This document shows positions 57,946-64,000 of a DNA stretch of 64,000 nt, piece by piece (position 1 is the first letter of the stretch; each line of letters opens with the position of its first letter). This DNA is from Selaginella moellendorffii. Its lineage: Eukaryota > Streptophyta > Lycopodiopsida > Selaginellales > Selaginellaceae. The position numbers and the translations under genes are program-made. The stretch covers positions 2,379,439 to 2,443,438 of the forward strand of contig NW_003314265.1 in the NCBI RefSeq assembly GCF_000143415.4, written 5' to 3'. The notes under the pieces were generated by a model. That model was not told where the DNA came from and searched no databases. It saw only the letters and a program-made list of their open reading frames with translations.

Positions 57946-60900
57946 ATAAAATACATTAGAAACTTAGTAAAGGAATATTCATGAATCTCACCTTGAACCC
58001 GGGTTATGAATGCTCTTGCTGCATCTCTTGCATGGTCTGGCAAGGTGATGGTGGCACTCTGCTTCCGCATCCAACCATGCACAACATTATCCACCGATAT
58101 GCTCATGCTGGGATCCCTTGGATTCAGCACCCATCTCTTTTCTAGGCAATCGTTCGTATATCCGGAACTTGGCTTGAACCACTCCACAGTTACATTGAAG
58201 GAGTTAGTTTCCGCGTCCTCCTCTGCATCAGTGATGCAGCGCCCCACCCATATCATTTGTTTTTTATTATTGGGTCTGACAAGCATGACCATTCCTTTGC
58301 AGACCTGTACTGGATTGAATGCTGAATCTGGCTTCTTGTTCCTCGGCCCACAATAGTGATCCTCAACATCGTTATCTGTCACTGCATTTCCAGAGGACAT
58401 TGTTCCGCTACTATCTGGTGCTCTGGGTTCTGGCTAAAAGGACTCTTCCAATTCTTCATATACAACCGGCCCATTTTGGATAGCAGATATAATCTTCTCC
58501 CAGTATTCGAGCAAAGGTTTGCACCTCTGAAAATAGGATTCTCCACCAAACACCAACCCCCTCTTCCAGAAGGCAATATGCTGTCTAATCCCGGCCACTA
58601 TACTTTCCTGGTCTTTGAGTCCACCGGGTGCATCGGCCGTGGGGAACCTTGAGGAATCATAGGTTCCCCAGTTATGGGATTTCTCTTGAAGAGTTCAATG
58701 CCGTCCACTGGCAGCCACACTGTGTCCCATTCTCTCATCTTGTACCTCATCACTGGAGCACCGTCACACATGCTGAAATGAAACTGAAGAGGCTTGGAGT
58801 GGCCAATCAGCGTTTCGGATCCGTCCCTGATGTAGCCTCTTACAAACCCCTTAAAGTCTGGAACCTCTGTCAGAAGTGCAGCTTCAACAGTGCCTTTGAT
58901 GGAATTTTGGAATTCATCGTAGAGTTGTGGGAGGGTGAGGACATTGGATCGCCGGAGGGACTCTGCCAGGTGACTGAACATGGCATCGACGTCTTCATGA
59001 GTGTGCCCAACCATGAGAAAGCCAAGTGTAACCGTTTCAAATATGCCTTTGGCAACAAGCATCGCCAAGTACGCAAAGACGTACATGTTTTTGTTCTCAC
59101 TGCCAGCATTGTCTGTTTGGAGCAGAAGATGGGGTGGAAGGCCACATCGGCCGCAAGAACTTCCTTGAGATTCTGCTTCGTTTGGATGAGGCTGTGCATT
59201 CACCGGGCGACCAGCCTCGTCGGAATGGCATGAGGCCTCACGTGATAACCCTACAATCTGACGGCCAACATATTCACTGGGATGGCATGGGGCCCCACGC
59301 GATACTGCAAGCCTTTGCTCCTCCTCCAGCTGAACCCTGTATGAGGTTCGATCGACAAGGGCCTTATGCAAGGGTTGGCCGTTCAGCTCAGTCTGCGCAC
59401 TTTGCAGAGACCTTAAGTGTTTTGCTAGGGACGCAATCATCATGTTTGCACCCCCGCCACCCCATAGAGGTACAAAGAAGTTCCCATAGTTCTGGGCACC
59501 ATGCCCATGAGCGATTATGTCAAACAGAGACACAGGCAGCTGCATGGATGAAGAGATTGCCTTGGGGGCAGGATTGAGTCGAGGTAAGCACGTTTTTTTC
59601 TGGTCCATTTTGTCGTGGATGATGCAGAGGTAAGAGTCAAATCTCTCCATGGAGAGAATCCTGTTATGATAATATGCAGTCCTGCAGCTTCTCTGCTCGA
59701 TGTTGTGGTCGAGCCGCCTTCTAACCAACGTCTCTCGCTCTTGAGTGCTAAAAGAATTCTTTGACAAAGCCATTTTGATAGCAGTGCACTCGTCACACTT
59801 TGAAAAGCTGGAGTACTTTCCTATACTCACATCCCTGAACCTGTTTCTCCACAATCTACTAAATCTAGATTGGCTCAGCTTCCTGTAGCCATTACTCTGG
59901 AGTTCCCGATTCACATCTTCCAATATGGCCCCCTTGGTATACATGGAAGGGAGAACTCGTTGGGTGTCTCGTGTTCTATCTTCCAAGAGGCGGGTTTTAT
60001 GTGGTTGCTGCTCGCTACATGTCTCGACAAACCTCTTGAAGATTGCCTCTCCATATACAACATGACCCCTGGTTTTGTGCGTACTGTCGTTCCCATGGAC
60101 TGCCTGTTGAAGCCTTTGTTCCTCGAACTCAGTTTTGATTCTGTAGAATGTGGTTTGAGGGACTCCATAAATGATTCTCCATGCCTTCATGCAGACCAAA
60201 CCCCTCTGGAAGACCATGCCCCCCACCTGATGTTCTGAAGCATCAATAGATGACCATAATGCCTCATACACAAAATTGCGAGCTGCCTTCCAGGACAATG
60301 TCTTGTATCTTGCTCTCTCCTCTTCAATAGCATCCCAATCAGCATGTTGACAGCACCTCCTCTTGAAACAAGCAACTGTCGAGACCATTCGAACCTCCAT
60401 TGCCATTTTCTGCCTTTTTGGTTCGTTGCTCAGATCCCTTTGGCTGCGCTTTAGGAAGGTGTACTTTCTTTTCCCATGAAGAGATGTTCTGTCATCAGTT
60501 GTAGTGGTGTTTGATTGTGAATCCTTCACATTCTCAAACACTAAGTGCCTCAATTTCCACCGCACAATGCTTCCAATAGTCAGACTGTTTTCTTCTGTGT
60601 CAACAACTTCTAAAATCGCAACTCCAATATCATCCCAGCCCAATTCTTGATTAGCAACCGCATCTCTTGGATCGACAACTGTGGCTAAGCCCTCAGCTAC
60701 CACCTCCCCCTCGGGGTTGTTTAGAAACACCTTTGCCTGAATCCATGTAGCACGGTTCTTAAGATCCACGGAGGGAACATGCGTCGCACTTGCGGCGTCC
60801 CCAACATCTGCTTTCTTCTGAAGATTTTTCAAGGCAACAACAACATTTACCCCGACGACCATCTCTCCTCGTTCAATAGCGACCACATTCCCATCGAAGA

Positions 60901-61045
60901 CAGTCTCTACTGATACAGCAGCATTGCCTTCCCCAAGCCTTTGACAGTGTATAACAAAGTTCCGATCCATAGACACAAGGGTCCCTTTTGCAACTTGCTT
61001 CCCACCATTCAAAATGTAAACCTTTTCCCCAACCCTGAAGGCCAT
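57936..61045 (-). CDS. Transposase-like protein (DUF7869-type), possibly broken
   Basis: ATG 61045 opens 815 residues. Two tandem N-terminal domains share a pattern: VAKGTLVSMDRN..LGEG (18-70) and VVAEGLATVVDPRD..LGWDD (115-168). These recall the VVAKG-type domain of plant En/Spm-related proteins. HTH-like YGVPQTTFYRI is at 292-302, a Cys pair SKCDEC at 414-419, and IIHDKMDQKK at 474-483. LLLQTDNAGSENKN (639-652, D644) and VGHTHEDVDAMF (678-689) fit an RNase H-fold D-D-E/D core of the family I recall as DUF7869. Near 58640 the frame changes (or a tiny intron exists). The same strand then stays open through HIAFWKRGLVFGGESYFQRC, a TAG at 58434-58436, and 58400-57992 (WVGRCITDAEED, FKPSSGYTND, ending at donor AAG|GTGAGA). 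Possibly one gene of about 1000 residues with one frameshift and one stop. Function inferred only. Confidence 0.6.
59225..59303. repeat. Two palindrome copies inside the transposase-like coding sequence
   Basis: ATGGCATGAGG CCTCACGTGAT (59225-59246) and ATGGCATGGGG CCCCACGCGAT (59282-59303) start 57 bp (19 codons) apart and in the same frame. On the coding strand they give the peptide repeat SRGAPCHPSE and SREASCHSDE at residues 581-608, in the variable linker before the LLLQTDN core. Confidence 0.85.
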
Positions 61046-61074
61046 TATTTTTGTGTGCGTGACTAGTCACCCAT

Positions 61075-61258
61075 ACAAAAATATATACAGTTGCAGCAAG
61101 GCAAAAGGAATATGGCAATAGGCTAGGAGGGGCCAAAGATGGCATTAGGCCTCATGCCATCTTGATATACACACAGCTGCAGGCAAGTAAAAACATACAT
61201 GACAATACGCTAGCCATGAAATTGCAAGGGCCCAAGATGGCATGTGGCCTCATGCCAT
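61075..61258. repeat. Tandem duplication upstream of the transposase-like gene, each with a palindrome
   Basis: ATATATACAGTTGCAGCAAG...GGGGCCAAAGATGGCATTAGG (61080-61148) recurs as ATATACACACAGCTGCAGGC...GGGCCCAAGATGGCATGTGG (61164-61248). Palindrome copies lie at 61139-61160 and 61237-61258. They sit just 5' of the transposase-like gene's ATG (61045), where its promoter should be. Confidence 0.8.
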
Positions 61259-61344
61259 TTCTAAATGTGGTCCTAAGCCATTCCATGGTGAACATACCAG
61301 GAAGCACAAGTGCCGAATATCAAGAGGAAGCGGTAGCCACACCA

Positions 61345-61490
61345 AAGACAGTGCCGCTCGCAACACCGCAACTACTCGTAGTGCCGCTCGCAACACCGCA
61401 ACTGCTCGTAGCGCCGCTCGCACAAACTGCCACTCGCATAAACTGCCGCTCGCAATGGCGCTCGCAATGCCGCAACCGCTCGTAGACGCA
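61345..61490. repeat. CCGCTCGCAA-type minisatellite
   Basis: GTGCCGCTCGCAACACCGCA followed by ACTACTCGTA at about 61350 repeats about every 30 bp (61380, 61410), then as shorter variants (CCACTCGCATAAACTG, CCGCTCGCAATGGCG) to CGCTCGTAG near 61484. The open frames across it are repeat artefacts. Confidence 0.85.
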
Positions 61491-61843
61491 TAAACCACAG
61501 CCCACAACGCCGCTTACACAAGCAGCGCTCACTGCGCTCAGCGGAACCAAGAACACGGCGCACAAAAATGATAGACCTAGGAATGAGTTCAAGAATTCAA
61601 AAATAGCACACGCTTGAACGTCAAATCCTCTGACAAACCAGATCTTATGATTCCTCTGACAAATTTCAAACTGAGTAGCTTCTAGACTTTGCTGTCGGAG
61701 GTTGAACTTTGTCACATCATGTCCTTGCCTCGATCCAGCTGTGCCATGTCAGTGATTCGAACTTTGCCATGCCATGTCAGCGATCCGCGCCAAGATTATT
61801 CGCCGTGTAAAGGAATAATTATGCTGTGTGTGTACGTCCATTT

Positions 61844-63190
61844 ATGGCAATATAAGGCCACACGCCATTCAAAGAATAATGCTAGTCGAGCATTTTTTGG
61901 TGCATTTTTGGGTTCAAAATTGCATGAGCCCACACGCTATAAAGTTTACCTGTACCAAAAATAGAAACAGCTTTATTTACTTGGGAATTTAAGTGGTTGA
62001 GGCATTTTTAAACTTACAAACACATGCCCTACTTACATTCCTTTAGTTGCTTAAAATTCAAAAATATTATAAACCTTTCTTTTTGCATTTTCAATGTTTT
62101 CAATTATGGTTTTTGATTTTCGTAGGACCAGCCTAGTAATCTATTTGCATCCCGTCATGTTTATAGCTAGCTTTCGTTTGTCCCCTTCGCTAGCCTGAGA
62201 TACATCTGCTCGGCATCTGCCTCTTACAGCATTTGCCCAGAAAGGGCATCTTTCTTCACGCAGCATTTGCCACATGTTTAGGGTTTAGGGTTTAGCAATT
62301 CAGTAGCTTGATAAACATGCAAATACAGAACTTGATGCAAAATCCTTTGATATGTCACAATGCCCCTAGGACCATAAACACATTTCAATAGAGAGGGTCC
62401 TTTCATTTCATAACTCCTTACGTAGATCTTGGTGAAACTAGAGTTAGTGAAGTTAGTTTCTTGTGATCCCGCATCTGATTGTGATGTCCCTTTGCAGTTT
62501 CGATGGAAAGGTCAATGCACACCAAACTGTAAAATCTTGGAGCAAAATAACGGTCGGATCTATGGCAAATGCCCCTGAAACATTGTAAGGCTCGTGTGGT
62601 CTCATGTGGTGTCCGATCGAGATGCTTCTTTGCAGGGTCATCAAGAAAGACATTGTATACCATTCTGTAAAATCTAGTTGCGATCTAACGGTTGGATCTC
62701 CAGAAAACTCAAAAAAATCTCACGCGTGTCAGAATATCCTAGGAATATACTCCTATGTGCCCCTGAAAATGGCATGCGGCCCCACGCCATTCAAGAGATA
62801 ACGCCAGATGACGCCGAGAATTTTTTGGTGCATTTTTTGGGTTCAAAATTGGATGAGCCCACACGCTATAAAGTTTATCTTTGCCAAATAGAGAAAAGTT
62901 TATCTGTGTCATGTGAGGTAGTTACAGTCCTTTGTGCTCGGCATCTGCCTCTTGCAGCATTTGCACTGAAAGGGAATTTTTCTCCATTCAGCATTTGGCC
63001 CTGAAAATGGCATGCGCCCACACGCCATTCAAGGAATAACGCCACAGGACGCCTGGATTTTTGGGTTTAAAATGTTTAGGGTTTTTTGGGTTTTTTCAAA
63101 ATATTTTGGGTCCAACGTTTTTTGGGTTTCTTTGGTTCAAAATTGCATGAGCCCACACGCTATAATATTGATTTGAGAGAAAAATAGAAA
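61844..63190. repeat. Right cluster: about 110-bp unit in three copies
   Basis: Each copy begins with the palindrome (61844-61868, a 25-bp variant; 62769-62790; 63007-63028). It continues TCAA(A/G)GAATAA.GC..., a run of T, GGGTTCAAAATT and a diverged second palindrome (ATTGCATGAGC CCACACGCTAT at 61919-61940, with relatives at 62848-62869 and 63142-63163), then TATAAAGTTTA in two copies. A last palindrome lies at 63926-63947. No gene is supported in 61.5-64 kb. Confidence 0.85.
62276..62295 (+). repeat. Short interstitial telomere-type repeat
   Basis: GTTTAGGGTTTAGGGTTTAG is just under three units of the plant telomere repeat TTTAGGG. It is too short to be a telomere remnant with certainty; such short runs also arise by break repair or as telo-box elements. 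Confidence 0.7.
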
Positions 63191-63499
63191 CAGATAGAAT
63201 TTCTTTATTTAGCTGAACATCTGCCATTTTTGGAAATACAAGATGCTTTGGAATATCCAATCATGCATGGTATAAATATAGCGAGGGTATTAAATGATAT
63301 CCCAATCATGATCTTTCTTTTGGATTTCGCGTGCATGCAGTCCGAGGAATGATGACGTTGCGGATTTCTTTTGGATTTTGCGTGCTTGCATGCGTGCGGC
63401 AATCCAGAAATTAATGGTGGCGCCCAAGTCCAAGGAATGATGACGTGGCGGGATTACCAACCATTGTGACATTTCGCGCGTGTGAGGTTAGGTTTTGCA

Positions 63500-63690
63500 T
63501 TTTGCTTTGTACTCGCGCTCGCGCTTGCACACTCGCGCTCGCGCTTGCATCACACTCGCGCTCCCGCTCGCATCGCGCTCCCACTCGCGATCACGCTCAC
63601 TTCTCTACAGGTTTCTCGTGTGCATCGGCGTCCACTCGCGCTTGCATCACACTCGCGCTCGCATCGCGCTCGTGTGCATCAGCGTCCACT
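63500..63690. repeat. CTCGCGCT-rich low-complexity stretch
   Basis: Repeats of ACTCGCGCTCGCGCTTGCA (63510, 63531, 63555 onward) and later GTGCATC(G/A)(G/G)CGTCCACT at 63619 and 63675. Short open frames here (60-83 residues) arise from the repeat. It is CG-dense, unlike its AT-rich surroundings. Confidence 0.8.
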
Positions 63691-64000
63691 TCATGACACA
63701 CCCAGTTTGTAACTTCGCCGCCAACTCCGCCGCCCACTCCGCCACCCACACGCAGCCCACTTGGCGTCCCGGGAGATTTCAGCACTACTCTCCAACTGTA
63801 AGTGGCAGAGTAGCCTTGCTGCTACGATCCGCTGCACACACAGTGCACATCGCCAGCGAGTCCGGCCTCGATTGTCACGGCCTCCATTCGGCTTCAAATG
63901 GTAAGTCTTTTAGGCCAAGTAGAAAATGGCATGAGGCCACATGCCATTCAGTAGCAACATTGGCATGCACCAATTGGGCTCTCGAGTGCAGTCCGGTTAC
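63691..64000. other. Window end, no clear gene, one palindrome copy
   Basis: A GC-rich stretch with CCGCC repeats (63717-63745) and an open minus-strand frame of about 68 residues without motifs. GTAAGTCTTTTAGG at 63901 follows CTTCAAATG and could be a splice donor of a gene running beyond the window. The best palindrome copy is at 63926-63947. Confidence 0.35.

Noticed and set aside
62276-62295. True telomere or chromosome end
   Set aside because: Fewer than three units and ordinary sequence on both sides.
56583-63947. Reading the 22-bp motif as a conserved peptide (Asn/Asp-Gly-Met-Arg-Pro-His-Ala-Ile)
   Set aside because: The reading is open in many copies, but variable base 9 is a first codon position (Arg/Trp/Gly) and variation is symmetric about the dyad, which fits a DNA palindrome better. 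Several copies are in non-coding sequence with stops.

Overview
This window looks like nuclear DNA of a land plant. A lycophyte such as Selaginella is the best guess, an inference from very short introns (about 40-60 bp), compact genes next to nested LTR retrotransposons, a PPR-DYW relic and TTTAGGG-type repeats. I could not run a database search.

Layout. (1) 1-36 kb is a retrotransposon graveyard with no intact host gene. Two LTR families dominate. LTR-A (1.4-1.8 kb, TG...CA) carries an internal 6/12-bp array built on GAGTCCGAGATG. LTR-B is about 1.15 kb. Target-site duplications (TSDs) show a four-level nest: an LTR-A element (12072-32224, TSD CATTT) contains a Ty3/gypsy element on the minus strand (16347-29057, 233-bp LTRs). 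That contains a full-length LTR-B element (20222-28452, TSD AATAG), which contains a solo LTR-A (25581-27171, TSD GTTAC). Two more solo LTR-A copies sit at 2717-4130 (inside a gypsy reverse transcriptase) and 7234-9007 (TSD GAAAC, inside an older LTR-A). Decayed chromodomain gypsy, gypsy reverse transcriptase and gag-protease relics fill the rest.

(2) 36.8-53.9 kb is the gene island: a PPR-DYW pseudogene, a CXE-type carboxylesterase (-), a 16-exon TTI1-like gene (+), SF3B4/SAP49 (-) head to head with an intronless DGAT1-like gene (+), a four-exon MECR-like reductase (+), and two head-to-head G-type lectin receptor kinases. The minus-strand kinase copy looks intact; the plus-strand copy is a pseudogene that has lost its DFG segment.

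(3) 54-64 kb is a second repeat-rich zone with a different character. It holds a long minus-strand gene resembling an uncharacterised transposase-like family (motifs LQTDN..ENKN and GHTHEDVD, with two tandem N-terminal VVAKG-type domains). Around it are at least 14 copies of a 22-bp imperfect palindrome found nowhere else I noticed in the window: six on its left, six on its right and two inside its coding sequence. This is the best candidate here for an undescribed mobile system.

The host genes cover telomere/PIKK chaperoning (TTI1), splicing (SF3B4), triacylglycerol synthesis (DGAT1), enoyl reduction (MECR-like) and surface signalling (lectin kinases). They do not form one pathway.
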